The notes: generated by a model from the letters alone, not told the origin. Positions 45,727 to 54,815 are shown, counted from the first letter of the stretch. The stretch: 64,000 nt of DNA from Clostridia bacterium (GCA_017618135.1 JAFZUV010000017.1:1-64000); one strand, 5' to 3'. Numbers and translations are program-made.

Positions 45727-45999
45727 ATGTTAAATGATAGTGGCGCGCTGTCGGGCGCCTTAATGGCGCTGCTTAAAGAAAAATTGCCGCCGGCGGAAGC
45801 ACAGTCGCTTAAAGACGAAGGGTTCAACATAAAAAGACCCACAAGAGAAACAGTGTTGGCGATAGCAATTTACAAAAAAGCGGTATCCGGCGACCTTTCT
45901 GCCATTAAGGAGCTGAGAAATATACTGTCGGGAGGAACCGAAAAGGCAGACAGCAAGGCGGTGATAATTATTGACGATATCGGAGCAAAAGGTATCTGA
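45727..45999 (+). CDS. Putative small terminase subunit
   Basis: This 90-residue protein is called from its position directly before the large terminase and from the segment ETVLAIAIYKKAVSGDLSAIKELRNIL, which resembles the region of phage small terminases just before their C-terminus. A helix-turn-helix DNA-binding part is not obvious, so the protein may be shortened. The ribosome site is aggaggga. It overlaps the large subunit frame by 29 bases. Confidence 0.55.
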   Translation: MLNDSGALSGALMALLKEKLPPAEAQSLKDEGFNIKRPTRETVLAIAIYKKAVSGDLSAIKELRNILSGGTEKADSKAVIIIDDIGAKGI

Positions 46000-47266
46000 A
46001 ATCATAGGCGGAGGATATGACGAGTTTTGGAACTGTACTACCCGTTACAGAGTTTTAAAAGGCGGCAAGGCCTCAAAAAAGAGCAGTACCGCCGCGCTCA
46101 ATTTTATCTTCCGGCTTATGAAATATCCAAAGGCTAATCTGCTGGTTGTACGACGCGTTATGAACACTCACCGCGACAGCACCTTTGCACAGCTATCTTG
46201 GGCACAATCGCGGCTCGGTGTTTCGCACCTCTGGAGCAACACGGTATCCCCTATGGAAATGTGCTTTTTACCTACGGGACAAAAAATCCTTTTTCGCGGC
46301 TTTGACGATGTTTTAAAGCTGGCTTCAGCTACCGTATCATCGGGTGTTTTAAATTTTGTCTGGATAGAAGAAGCGTTTGAAATAGAACGCGAGGCGGATT
46401 TTGATAAGCTTGACTTATCAGTACCGCGAGGCAAAACGCCGCAGGGAATATTCAAGCAGACAACGCTCACATTTAACCCGTGGAGCGCAACTCACTGGCT
46501 TAAAAAAAGATTTTTTGATGTCCCGTCGCCCGAGGTGAGCACATTTACCGCAAACTACAAATGCAACGAGTTTTTAGACAGTACCGACTTAGCGGTTTTT
46601 TCCCGTATGGAAAAAACCAATCGCCGCAAGTATGAGGTTGCGGCTCTCGGCAACTGGGGTATATCCGAAGGACTGGTTTTTGAAAACTGGCAAGTGGCGG
46701 CTTTGGATATACCAAGCACTGAAAGCTATATGTGGAAGGATTTTTTCGGTCTCGATTACGGCTACACAAACGACCCTACGGCATTCATCGCGTTTAAGGT
46801 GAACCCCGTAAAACGCGAAATTTACATCTATGACGAGATTTACAGAAAGCGAATGCTCAATCGGGATATAGCCGCAGAGATAATTCGCCGCGGTTTTGCA
46901 AAGGAGCGTATCAGAGCTGACAGCGCGGAACCGAAGTCAAACGACGACCTTAAAAGAATGGGGATATCAAGGATATGCCCTTCTCAAAAAGGCAGGGACA
47001 GCATACTTCACGGAATTGCCGAAATAAGCGAATATAAGATTTATGTCAATCCCATATGCACAAACACTATTTATGAGCTTTCAAACTATGTCTATGAGGA
47101 CAAGCCCTCCGCCACCGGACAAATAATGCCGGCTGACCGCAACAACCACTTGTGCGACGCTATGCGTTATGCCTTTTGTGATGTAAAGTTTTTTAAACCT
47201 TTAAGCGATACCGAGCCCATACGCGCCCCGTATAAACCGGATATATTCGGCTCGGATTTCAAATAG
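45971..47266 (+). CDS. Phage terminase large subunit (PBSX-like)
   Basis: The large subunit is the ATP-driven DNA-packaging motor and nuclease. The 431 residues show an adapted Walker A KGGKASKKS (about 30-39), Walker B WIEEA (131-135), and the RNase H-like nuclease acids D262 (LDYGYTND), D317 (RADSAEPKS) and D396 (HLCDAMRY). All key residues are kept, so the enzyme looks functional. The best start is a TTG at 45971 inside the previous gene; no ATG occurs in frame before the conserved region. Confidence 0.9.
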   Translation: MTISEQKVSEIIGGGYDEFWNCTTRYRVLKGGKASKKSSTAALNFIFRLMKYPKANLLVVRRVMNTHRDSTFAQLSWAQSRLGVSHLWSNTVSPMEMCFLPTGQKILFRGFDDVLKLASATVSSGVLNFVWIEEAFEIEREADFDKLDLSVPRGKTPQGIFKQTTLTFNPWSATHWLKKRFFDVPSPEVSTFTANYKCNEFLDSTDLAVFSRMEKTNRRKYEVAALGNWGISEGLVFENWQVAALDIPSTESYMWKDFFGLDYGYTNDPTAFIAFKVNPVKREIYIYDEIYRKRMLNRDIAAEIIRRGFAKERIRADSAEPKSNDDLKRMGISRICPSQKGRDSILHGIAEISEYKIYVNPICTNTIYELSNYVYEDKPSATGQIMPADRNNHLCDAMRYAFCDVKFFKPLSDTEPIRAPYKPDIFGSDFK

Positions 47267-47280
47267 GAAAAGGAGAGAAT

Positions 47281-47454
47281 ATGACTATTGCTGCAGCACT
47301 GCTTGCCGGCGGAGCCGTATTTTTTGCGGGCTTTTGTCTTGGGTGCTTTCCGCCCGTAAGACCAAGCGCCTTAAAGAGACGCTCGTCATTTTCGGCACAG
47401 CAGAACAAACTTCTTGAAAACTTTTTAAACTATAACGGTGAAATTATGCCGTGA
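47281..47454 (+). CDS. Small phage-cassette membrane protein
   Basis: A 57-residue frame with an aaaggagag ribosome site. It has one N-terminal transmembrane helix (AAALLAGGAVFFAGFCLGCF), a basic stretch (KRRSS), and an ending QQNKLLENFLNYNGEIMP. It is too hydrophobic and short for a named function; a holin or membrane-anchoring role is conceivable but not shown. Confidence 0.7.
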   Translation: MTIAAALLAGGAVFFAGFCLGCFPPVRPSALKRRSSFSAQQNKLLENFLNYNGEIMP

Positions 47455-47465
47455 AAGGAAATCAT

Positions 47466-48098
47466 ATGGAAGAAAACAATATTTCCGCCAAACCAGAGGC
47501 GGGGGTAGAAGCTGATACTGTCGCCGCAGGCGAAAACCAAACGCCAAAAGAAGAAAACGAGATTTTAATACCCGTTAAATTTAATAAAGAAATAAAAGAG
47601 TTAAACGCAAAGCAGGCGGCGACTCTTGCTCAAAAGGGCATGAAATTCGAGATGATCGAGGATGATTACAACAAGCTTCGGCAAATGGCATTAAAGGGTG
47701 GTATGAGCGTACCGCAGTACATAAATGAACTACAAAAAAAGCAAGCAGAGGAACGCAGAACAGCGCTTATTGCCGAGTGTGGAGGAAACGAGGCGCTCGC
47801 AGACCGCGTTTTAGAGCTTGAAGATACAAAACCCGAGAATGACGACCTCGATGAATTGCGGGAGTATTTCCCAACAGTTAAAAGCCTTGACGATCTGCCG
47901 AGAGCTGTGGTTGAAAGCGCGCGGCTTAAGGGCGAAAACCTACTAAACGCCTATCTTAAGTTCCGCTTTATAAAGCAGCGGCAGAAGGCGCAGGAAAGCC
48001 TTTTTGAGCGTAACGCAAGTCAAGCGAGCGTCGGCTCGCTTAAAAACCCGGAAAGCGCCGCTGACGATACTTTTATAAAGGCGCTTTGGGGAAAGTGA
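47466..48098 (+). CDS. Putative capsid scaffolding protein
   Basis: This 210-residue, highly charged, largely helical protein lies directly before the capsid gene, where phage scaffolds are found. It has an acidic, disordered N-terminus, a helical middle (EIKELNAKQAATLAQKGMKFEMIEDDYNKLRQ) and a basic C-terminal portion (KFRFIKQRQKAQE), the usual scaffold layout. The sequence family was not recognised. The start at 47466 follows aaggaaat. Confidence 0.6.
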   Translation: MEENNISAKPEAGVEADTVAAGENQTPKEENEILIPVKFNKEIKELNAKQAATLAQKGMKFEMIEDDYNKLRQMALKGGMSVPQYINELQKKQAEERRTALIAECGGNEALADRVLELEDTKPENDDLDELREYFPTVKSLDDLPRAVVESARLKGENLLNAYLKFRFIKQRQKAQESLFERNASQASVGSLKNPESAADDTFIKALWGK

Positions 48099-48120
48099 TT
48101 AAATACACAGGAGGATAATT

Positions 48121-49299
48121 ATGCCAGTAAATTCACTTGAAAACGCAAAAAGATATTCGGACGAACTCGATAAGATGTTTGCGCAAAAGAGCGTGACCGG
48201 CTTTTTTGCGGACAATGCTCTGACCACCAAGTTCGTAGGAGCAAAAACGGTTATTATACCCGATATTAACTTCCAGGGTCTTGCCGACTATGACCGCGAC
48301 ACAGGTTTTACACGAGGTGCGATTACGGTAAGTAATACTTCTTACACTATGGCTATGGACCGTGCGCGTTCACTTCAGATAGACCGTGAGGACCTCGATG
48401 AAACGGGCATAGCTTCACTCGCCGGAAAGATTTTAGGCGAATATGTAAGGACAAAAGTGGTACCGGAATGTGACGCGTATGTAATTTCAAAGCTCGCTGG
48501 TCTCGCCGCAACCCGCGCAAATACGGTTGCGGGCGATGTAACAAAGCCCTTTGAGGCGCTTAGCGACCTTATTAACGAGGTTCGTGCAAACGCGGGTTTT
48601 GACGAAGAGCTTGTAGCTTTCATTGACAGTCGTATGTACGCCCTTCTCATGAACTCAAACGAGATCTCCCGTATGATTACTGTTTCGGATTTTAAACAGG
48701 GAGATATCAACCTGAGAGTTCAGTCGTTAAACGGCGTTGCAATTATACCGGTAGTAAGCGAAAGAATGAAAACCGCTTACACATTCAACAATACAACCGC
48801 CGGCGGATTTTCTCCGGCTGCAGGCGCTAAGAGCGTTTATATGCTCGTTTGCCCGAAATCCGGCGCACACCTTGTTAAGAAAACCGAACAGATGAGAATT
48901 TTCACCCCCGAACAGAATGTTGACGCTGACGCGTACAAATTCGATTATCGCATTTACTATGATGTATTCGTTCAGAAGAGCGGTCTCGACTCTGTTTGGG
49001 CATGGATAGCGCCTTCGGTTACCATAAGCAGTCAGCCGGCAAACGCCAGCAAGACCGCCGGTTCTATTTCAGGCAACATTTCGGTAACCGCAACCGCTTC
49101 TTCGGGTACACTCTCTTATCAGTGGTATTCCTGTGCCGATACTCAAAAGAATTCCGCCGTTAAGATCGCCGGCAAAACCTCGGCTTCTATGGCTATACCT
49201 ACCGACCTTACGGCAGGAAGCTATTATTACTTTGTCAAGCTTAAGGTTGACGGCATAGACGCAACAGAATCAAATGTAGCCACCGTTACGGTATCTTAA
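48121..49299 (+). CDS. Phage major capsid protein with C-terminal Ig-like domain
   Basis: The 392-residue protein is called a capsid from its place after the scaffold and from HK97-fold-type segments (MALTTKF-like NALTTKFVGAKTVIIPDI; TVSNTSYTMAMDRARSLQIDREDLDETG; SRMYALLMNSNEI). Residues about 298-392 form an Ig-like beta domain (ITISSQPANASKTAG-type start, TLSYQWYSC, then YYYFVKLKVDGIDATESNVATVTV), as displayed on some phage capsid surfaces. A tight hairpin follows the stop. Confidence 0.82.
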   Translation: MPVNSLENAKRYSDELDKMFAQKSVTGFFADNALTTKFVGAKTVIIPDINFQGLADYDRDTGFTRGAITVSNTSYTMAMDRARSLQIDREDLDETGIASLAGKILGEYVRTKVVPECDAYVISKLAGLAATRANTVAGDVTKPFEALSDLINEVRANAGFDEELVAFIDSRMYALLMNSNEISRMITVSDFKQGDINLRVQSLNGVAIIPVVSERMKTAYTFNNTTAGGFSPAAGAKSVYMLVCPKSGAHLVKKTEQMRIFTPEQNVDADAYKFDYRIYYDVFVQKSGLDSVWAWIAPSVTISSQPANASKTAGSISGNISVTATASSGTLSYQWYSCADTQKNSAVKIAGKTSASMAIPTDLTAGSYYYFVKLKVDGIDATESNVATVTVS

Positions 49300-49316
49300 G
49301 GCACTATAAGAAAGTC

Positions 49317-49338
49317 GAAGCCGGCTTTCGCCGGCTTC
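49317..49338 (+). terminator. Hairpin between capsid and portal genes
   Basis: Perfect 9-bp arms GAAGCCGGC and GCCGGCTTC with a TTTC loop, without a T-run. It probably stabilises the capsid mRNA or partly ends transcription so that capsid is made in excess of portal. Confidence 0.6.
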
Positions 49339-49365
49339 GGCCTACCTACAAAAAGGGAGGAAGCT

Positions 49366-50967
49366 ATGCAAACTGAAGTTACCGCCATCTTTGAAGAATA
49401 CAATAAAGCAAAGGATTATAAAGAGTCTCTCGGAGAGAAAGGGCTTTTTGAGCAAGGCAAAATCAACGAGCGTTTTTACGCCGGCAATCAATGGTATGGC
49501 GTAAACAGCTCAAACGACCGTCCTCTCGTACGCCATAACATAATAAAGCGGATCGGCGACTTTAAAATGTCACAGACGCTGTCCGACGATTACGGCGTAA
49601 GCTTTTTCACAGAGGGCGTATCTCAAACAAAAGACGGCGTCAACGCGTTTAAGGACTTTAAGAAAAAAATAAAAGATGACAGCTTTAGCTTTACCGGCAA
49701 TGTTACCGAAAAAGAAATCTTTGCTGTTTGTAAGGCTCTGTCAGAGCATTATAGGACTACCGCCGAGCGGGTAGATATAAAATCGCTTTGCGCGAGGATA
49801 CTCCGAAACGCCTACATAAACGGCGCCGGTGTGCTTTACACATATTTTGACGGTTCCGGTTTTTCAGCAACCGATTTTACCGGCGAAAGAGTAAAGGGCG
49901 ATATAAAATGCGAGGTTTTGAAAATAAGCGATGTCTGCTTTGCGGACGGCTCTGACACCGACATTCAGTCTCAGCCTTATATCATTCTTGCCTCAAGTCG
50001 TGATAAACAGGAGATTTTAAGGCAAGCGGATATTTACGGCACAACCGATTCGGTAGAACGCGCACAGCCTGAAAGCTCGGGCAAAATTCTGGTCCTCACA
50101 AAGCTTTATAAGCAATACGATAAAAACGGTACGAGCGTTAAATGTATTACAGTCACAAACGGTGGTGTACTGCGCCGGGAATTTGATACTAAACTGCATT
50201 TATATCCAATATCGGTATTTCGCTTCGGAGAGGGTGAAAACTCTGCCTACGGCGAAAGCGAAATAACCTATTTAATACCCAATCAGATAGCCGTAAACCG
50301 GATGATAACGGCAAATGTATGGTCGAGCATAGCCGCTGGAATGCCGCTTATGCTTATAAACGGCGATATCGTATCCGGAGATATAACAAACGACCCCGGT
50401 CAGATAATAAAAATTTACGGCACGGGTGACGATGTCGCAAATGCCGTAAAATTCGTCAGTCCTCCGGATTTTTCAACCTTTCAGAACAACGCGGTTGACA
50501 ACCTCATTTATAACACTCTGACTCAAAGCGGAGCGGGACCTGCGATACTCGGTGACGAGCAGGCGCAGAACGCGAGCGCCATAGACAAGCTGCAAAGCGC
50601 CGCGCTTGTACCGATCAGCATAATAAAGAACAGATACCGTGAATTTTTAAGGACAACCGCTCTTATATGGGCGGACTTCTGGCTCAATTACTACTTAAAG
50701 CGCAGAATACGGATAGAAGATGAGGACGGAATTTGGTATTTTCCGTTTGAGGCTACAAGATACAAGGACGTTGATTTTTCCGTCAAAACCGACATCATTG
50801 AAGCCCGGGCTTTTACAAACAAAGAGAAAATCGCCATGCTTGACAGTCTGTTCGACCGCGGAATTATCAATAAGGAACAGTATTTGTCGCGCCTGCCGGA
50901 GTCGCTTATTGACCAAAGAGCCGAGCTTTTAGAACAAGTAAAGGAGAACAGCAATGAGAGCAAGTGA
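49366..50967 (+). CDS. Phage portal protein
   Basis: The 533-residue protein has the features of a podo/sipho portal: an N-terminal KGLFEQGKINERFYAGNQWYGV region, RPLVRHNIIKRIGDFKMSQ, a long middle, and a helical C-terminus with QLQSAALVPISIIKNRYREFLRTTALIWADFWL-like wing/stem helices. It would form the dodecameric DNA gate. A gggaggaag site precedes the ATG, and the next gene starts 14 bases before its stop. The gene lies after the capsid gene, not before. Confidence 0.8.
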   Translation: MQTEVTAIFEEYNKAKDYKESLGEKGLFEQGKINERFYAGNQWYGVNSSNDRPLVRHNIIKRIGDFKMSQTLSDDYGVSFFTEGVSQTKDGVNAFKDFKKKIKDDSFSFTGNVTEKEIFAVCKALSEHYRTTAERVDIKSLCARILRNAYINGAGVLYTYFDGSGFSATDFTGERVKGDIKCEVLKISDVCFADGSDTDIQSQPYIILASSRDKQEILRQADIYGTTDSVERAQPESSGKILVLTKLYKQYDKNGTSVKCITVTNGGVLRREFDTKLHLYPISVFRFGEGENSAYGESEITYLIPNQIAVNRMITANVWSSIAAGMPLMLINGDIVSGDITNDPGQIIKIYGTGDDVANAVKFVSPPDFSTFQNNAVDNLIYNTLTQSGAGPAILGDEQAQNASAIDKLQSAALVPISIIKNRYREFLRTTALIWADFWLNYYLKRRIRIEDEDGIWYFPFEATRYKDVDFSVKTDIIEARAFTNKEKIAMLDSLFDRGIINKEQYLSRLPESLIDQRAELLEQVKENSNESK

Positions 50968-51304
50968 TATATTTAAACGCGCAATGCGGCTCTGCGGAAT
51001 AAGTGAAGAGGTATTGGATGAAAACGACCTTACGGATCTTCACGCACGCGCCCTTGACGCAATAAATACGGCGCTTTTCGACCTTTGCGGGGTGGAGGGG
51101 GTTTCTTCTTTGTCAGACCTTAAAGACATTCCTGCAAAAACAGCCGACGCAGTCGTTTACGGTACAGCTATGCTTTTAAGTCTCGCTTACGGCGATACCG
51201 ATAAATCGTCTCTGTTTTCCTCTGTTTTCAACCAAAAGCGTGCCGCAATAAAATCGAACATATCGAAAATTGCGGATGTTCTGCCGAGAACGGAGGCGAT
51301 ATAG
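50954..51304 (+). CDS. Putative head-tail adaptor protein
   Basis: The 116-residue, mostly helical protein begins MRASDIFKRAMRLCGISEEV and follows the portal, overlapping it, which is the place of head-completion adaptors. No family signature was recognised. The stop overlaps the next start (TAGTG). Confidence 0.55.
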   Translation: MRASDIFKRAMRLCGISEEVLDENDLTDLHARALDAINTALFDLCGVEGVSSLSDLKDIPAKTADAVVYGTAMLLSLAYGDTDKSSLFSSVFNQKRAAIKSNISKIADVLPRTEAI

Positions 51305-53409
51305 TGAAATATCCCGCGTTGAAAAATCAGGCGAGCGGTGAAGTGAAAACCTTTACCGTAGCCGCTTTTGACAGAGGAATAAATACCGAAAACGGAACCT
51401 ATGCCACAGACGACAGCACTTTGCTGGATTGTAATAATATGAGCGCAAAGCAAGGTATGATAAGAACAAGAAACGGCTTTTGCGCAAAACAGGAAAGCGT
51501 TATATCGCTCGGCGAGGACGAAGACACGGTTTATCTGCCGTTTACGGTAACCGATACCGTTTATTATAAAAACGCGGTGCCGTGCAATCTCGCGTACAGC
51601 TGTTTTGGAAGTAACATTGAGGCTCGCCTTAAATTTTATCTTACCGACAGTAACGGTAATATTTCACCCGCCGGAGAAATATACATCCATAGGGTAGATT
51701 ACAAAACCTTTTATGTGCCCGGGAATGTGTTTTTTACTGTTGCCGATAAAATAAGAGGGTGCGGCGTTTTCGCGTATGTTGCGAGAAATTCGACAGAAGA
51801 TTCAATTTATGAAATATATGAGGCGGACGCGACCTTTTCACAATGGGACTGCGTAAACGATTTAATTTACACTCCCACCGTCCGCCTTTACGGCAGAGGT
51901 GAACGCTATGACCAGGCAAAAGGATATACCAATCTTAATTATCCTGAACCGCAAAGACTTGAGGAGTTAAACCTGTTAGGCGGAAATTACAAGTGCTATT
52001 TTACTTCAGACGGTCTCTCGTCTATATTTCGCCTTCCCTACGGCAATATAGACCCTTTATCAATAGTGCGATGCAGGTTTTACTCATCTTCCGAAGCTTA
52101 TACAGAGTGGATTGTATCCCAGTATTCATATTACGATACTAAAACGATAGACGGTGTAAGCGTATCGCTTCTGCTTGACCGCACACTCGGAATAATCAGC
52201 TTTATAAGCGGTCAGGAATATTATGCTATGCCCGTTACCAACTGCAAGCTCAATAATATAATGGTTTCCGCCAGCACCACAGACGACAACGCACGGTCCT
52301 GTATCATTTCATCCGCGGGTACGGTGATGCTTGACAACCGACTGTATTATTACGGAAATCAAAAGAAACAAAACTGCATATACTGCGCTAAACTGACTAA
52401 TCCGCTTTACATTCCGCAAAGTTCAAGACTATACCTTGGAGACGCAACTACTCCGGTCACCTCGCTTAAGGTGCAAAACGGCAAGCTTATCGCCTTTAAA
52501 AGCGGAGAAACCTACCGGGTAATTACTTCATATAAAGACGATGTCATTCAAAAGGAAGCCGTTTTGCCCGAAAGCACGGTTTATGTTCGCGGCGACACAT
52601 TAAGCGCACAAACCATAGACAACACCATAGGATGTACCGAGAATAAAACAATTTGTCTTTGCGGAAGCCGCCTTGTATGGCTCGGAAGCGACCGTCGCGT
52701 TTACGCTCTGGCTACTACTACATACGGCAATACCACCAATATATACTGCGTATCAAGACCGGTAAGCGACAAAATGGAGAGCACAAATCCGGGAGAATCA
52801 CCCGTCTTTGCCGCTACCAAAGACGGTAACTATATGCTCTTTTTAGGCAACACGGTATTTGTGATGAATTACAGAGTACGGGGATTCGGGTATTCAAGCA
52901 CATATTATGCGCAGGACGATCTGATAAAAAGCCCGGCATGGTATATATGGAAAACGCCTGCCGATGCGGCGTTTTACGGAAGCGTTCAAACCGCGTCCGA
53001 TACGCTGATACTTTCGTCTTTTAAGAACGGAGAGGCGTTTTATATCGCAAATATTTCCGGCTGCTCGGATGTTTTGTTAAAATATGAAAACAGACAGGAA
53101 ACGGCGTTTACCGTTCCGGTAGAATCGGGTATTACCACAAAAACTTTTGATATAGGCGATAAAAGCAGGCGAAAGCGCATTGACAGCATATTTATAAGCG
53201 GAGATTGCCCGGGAAGCATCACATTAGATGTCTTTGACGGCAAAAAGAAGCATTCGCGCAGCATTATACTAAAGCAAAGCGGCGATTTTTTAAGGCTCCC
53301 AACCACACTGCAGTTTTGCGAAAAATTATCACTTGGCATTTCATCAAAAAATCCGTTTAGCATAAGAAGTATAATAATTAAATACAAATTACTCGCGCAC
53401 AAAGGATGA
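51304..53409 (+). CDS. Large phage structural protein, probably tail or connector
   Basis: The 701-residue, beta-rich protein opens with VAAFDRGINTENGTYATDDSTLLDCNNMSAKQGMIRTRNGF, a segment common in phage tail-hub/stabilisation proteins (a G-I-N-T ... N-M ... R-x-G-F pattern). The rest alternates short beta strands, consistent with propeller-like repeats. It starts with GTG overlapping the adaptor stop. It may be a short-tail component; no tape measure or tail fibre is present. Confidence 0.6.
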   Translation: MKYPALKNQASGEVKTFTVAAFDRGINTENGTYATDDSTLLDCNNMSAKQGMIRTRNGFCAKQESVISLGEDEDTVYLPFTVTDTVYYKNAVPCNLAYSCFGSNIEARLKFYLTDSNGNISPAGEIYIHRVDYKTFYVPGNVFFTVADKIRGCGVFAYVARNSTEDSIYEIYEADATFSQWDCVNDLIYTPTVRLYGRGERYDQAKGYTNLNYPEPQRLEELNLLGGNYKCYFTSDGLSSIFRLPYGNIDPLSIVRCRFYSSSEAYTEWIVSQYSYYDTKTIDGVSVSLLLDRTLGIISFISGQEYYAMPVTNCKLNNIMVSASTTDDNARSCIISSAGTVMLDNRLYYYGNQKKQNCIYCAKLTNPLYIPQSSRLYLGDATTPVTSLKVQNGKLIAFKSGETYRVITSYKDDVIQKEAVLPESTVYVRGDTLSAQTIDNTIGCTENKTICLCGSRLVWLGSDRRVYALATTTYGNTTNIYCVSRPVSDKMESTNPGESPVFAATKDGNYMLFLGNTVFVMNYRVRGFGYSSTYYAQDDLIKSPAWYIWKTPADAAFYGSVQTASDTLILSSFKNGEAFYIANISGCSDVLLKYENRQETAFTVPVESGITTKTFDIGDKSRRKRIDSIFISGDCPGSITLDVFDGKKKHSRSIILKQSGDFLRLPTTLQFCEKLSLGISSKNPFSIRSIIIKYKLLAHKG

Positions 53410-53414
53410 ATTAT

Positions 53415-54494
53415 ATGAAAAAAGCCGTTGTTATAATATTGGCGTTTGTTGTACTTACATGTTCCTGCACGGCGAAAGGCAGGTCTAAGGCAATAAAGCC
53501 TTCCGCCATATCCAAGCAAAGAATTGTCGGAGTATGGATAAGCTGTTATGAGCTTGGCGGTATGCTGGATCGCGGAAACTTTAAAGAGGAGTTTTCCCTA
53601 GTCGCCGAAAACCTTCACAGCTTAAACATAGGTGATGCGTTTATTCATGTGCGCGCTTTCGGTGATTCGCTTTTCAAATCGGAATATTACCCTGAAAACA
53701 CAAAAGTCTCGCGCTACGATTTTGATGTACTAAAATCTATGATAGACGAATTAACGCGCTATAACATCCGTTTTCACGCTTGGATAAACCCTTTTCGTAC
53801 ACAGGACGGCTCCTTTAGTAACCCGGCGGATATCACGGTCAGAAAAAACATACTTTCAGGCGTGCGTGAGATTGTAAAAAAATATGATGTCGCGGGAATA
53901 CATTTTGACGATTACTTTTACCCGTCGGCAAACGATAATATTGACGCACAGTCCTTTTCTGAATATACGGAGGCATCCGACTCGGCAATAACACTGACGG
54001 AATACAGAAGGGCAAACATAACTTCACTTATGTTCGAGGTGAAAAATGCTGTAAAACACATAAATCCCGACATTATTTTCAGCGTAAGTCCTGCCGCGGA
54101 TATAAAAAAGAATGCGGCAGAAGCCTTTGCCGATATCGCCTACTGGTGTAAAAACGGTGCAGTGGACTGGATAATCCCCCAGCTCTATTTCGGCTTTGAT
54201 TACCCGAAGGAGGAATATAAATTTGATAATCTGCTCAGCGTTTGGAGACGCTTGCCGCGAAAAAAAGATGTTGAAATGATTATAGGCTTGCCTTCGTATA
54301 AACTCGGTACCGATACCCCGCCGGACAACATAGAATGGGTAGCCGGAACCGATATTCTCGCGCGGCAGGTAAAAAAGGTTTTATCAAACAACGATTTATC
54401 CGGCGTGTGCTTTTTCTCTTATTCCTCGCTCTTTTGCGAGGATGACCTCCATAAGCAATCTCTCGCTCTCATTAAAAAGGCCCTTGCCGCATAA
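53415..54494 (+). CDS. GHL10-type glycoside hydrolase-like lipoprotein
   Basis: The 359-residue protein begins with a signal peptide (MKKAVVIILAFVVLTCSCTA); CSC after V-L-T is a weak lipobox. The rest matches the GHL10/YngK family, a TIM barrel: VGVWISCYELGG, NIGDAFIHVRAFGDSLFKSEYYP, FHAWINPFRTQ, AGIHFDDYFYPS, IFSVSPA and WIIPQLYFGF. Family members are thought to act on cell-wall or polysaccharide glycans. The start at 53415 follows aaagga; an ATG at 53406 overlaps the stop of the phage-like gene, so it is translated from the cassette transcript. Confidence 0.85.
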   Translation: MKKAVVIILAFVVLTCSCTAKGRSKAIKPSAISKQRIVGVWISCYELGGMLDRGNFKEEFSLVAENLHSLNIGDAFIHVRAFGDSLFKSEYYPENTKVSRYDFDVLKSMIDELTRYNIRFHAWINPFRTQDGSFSNPADITVRKNILSGVREIVKKYDVAGIHFDDYFYPSANDNIDAQSFSEYTEASDSAITLTEYRRANITSLMFEVKNAVKHINPDIIFSVSPAADIKKNAAEAFADIAYWCKNGAVDWIIPQLYFGFDYPKEEYKFDNLLSVWRRLPRKKDVEMIIGLPSYKLGTDTPPDNIEWVAGTDILARQVKKVLSNNDLSGVCFFSYSSLFCEDDLHKQSLALIKKALAA

Positions 54495-54496
54495 AA

Positions 54497-54535
54497 CAAA
54501 TATCCACCCGAATAGCGGGTGGATATTTGTTTTAT
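54497..54535. terminator. Bidirectional terminator
   Basis: CAAATATCCACCCG and CGGGTGGATATTTG arms, five-base loop, then TTTTA on the plus strand. It lies between the convergent GHL10 gene and acpP. Confidence 0.85.
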
Positions 54536-54550
54536 GATATAGTAATAAAA

Positions 54551-54781
54551 TCAATTCATATTCTCTTGAATATAGTCAACAACGCTGCCGACTGTTTTTA
54601 AGCTTTCTATCTTTTCATCGGGAATTTCAACATCGAACTCATCCTCAATAGACATTAACAGCTCTACAACATCAAGACTATCCGCCCCGAGATCTTCGGC
54701 AATATCGGTTTCCATAGTAATAAGCTCGGGCTTTACTTCAAGCTGTTCGCTTAAAATTGTTTTTATTGATTCAAAAACCAT
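54551..54781 (-). CDS. acpP: Acyl carrier protein
   Basis: The 76-residue acidic ACP carries fatty-acyl intermediates on a phosphopantetheine arm attached to Ser35 in ADSLDVVEL. The flanking helices (FESIKTILSEQLEV; DEKIESLKTVGSVVDYIQ) are typical. No other fatty-acid genes adjoin. Promoter on the minus strand: TTGACA (complement of 54839-54844), 17 bases, TATTAT (complement of 54816-54821). Confidence 0.96.
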   Translation of the reverse strand: MVFESIKTILSEQLEVKPELITMETDIAEDLGADSLDVVELLMSIEDEFDVEIPDEKIESLKTVGSVVDYIQENMN

Positions 54782-54815
54782 AAAGAGATTACCTCCAAAG
54801 AATTCTTATATAAAA

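Larger units (their letters stand above)
45727..53409 (+). mobile_element. Phage-derived packaging and capsid cassette
   Basis: Eight tightly packed co-directional genes: small terminase-like, large terminase, small membrane protein, scaffold-like, major capsid, portal, adaptor-like, and a large tail/structural protein. No integrase, repressor, replication gene, tape measure, holin or endolysin is present, and the flanks are host-like genes with no visible att repeats. The capsid gene precedes the portal, the reverse of the usual order. This could be a decayed prophage, a satellite, or a domesticated particle. Confidence 0.75.
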
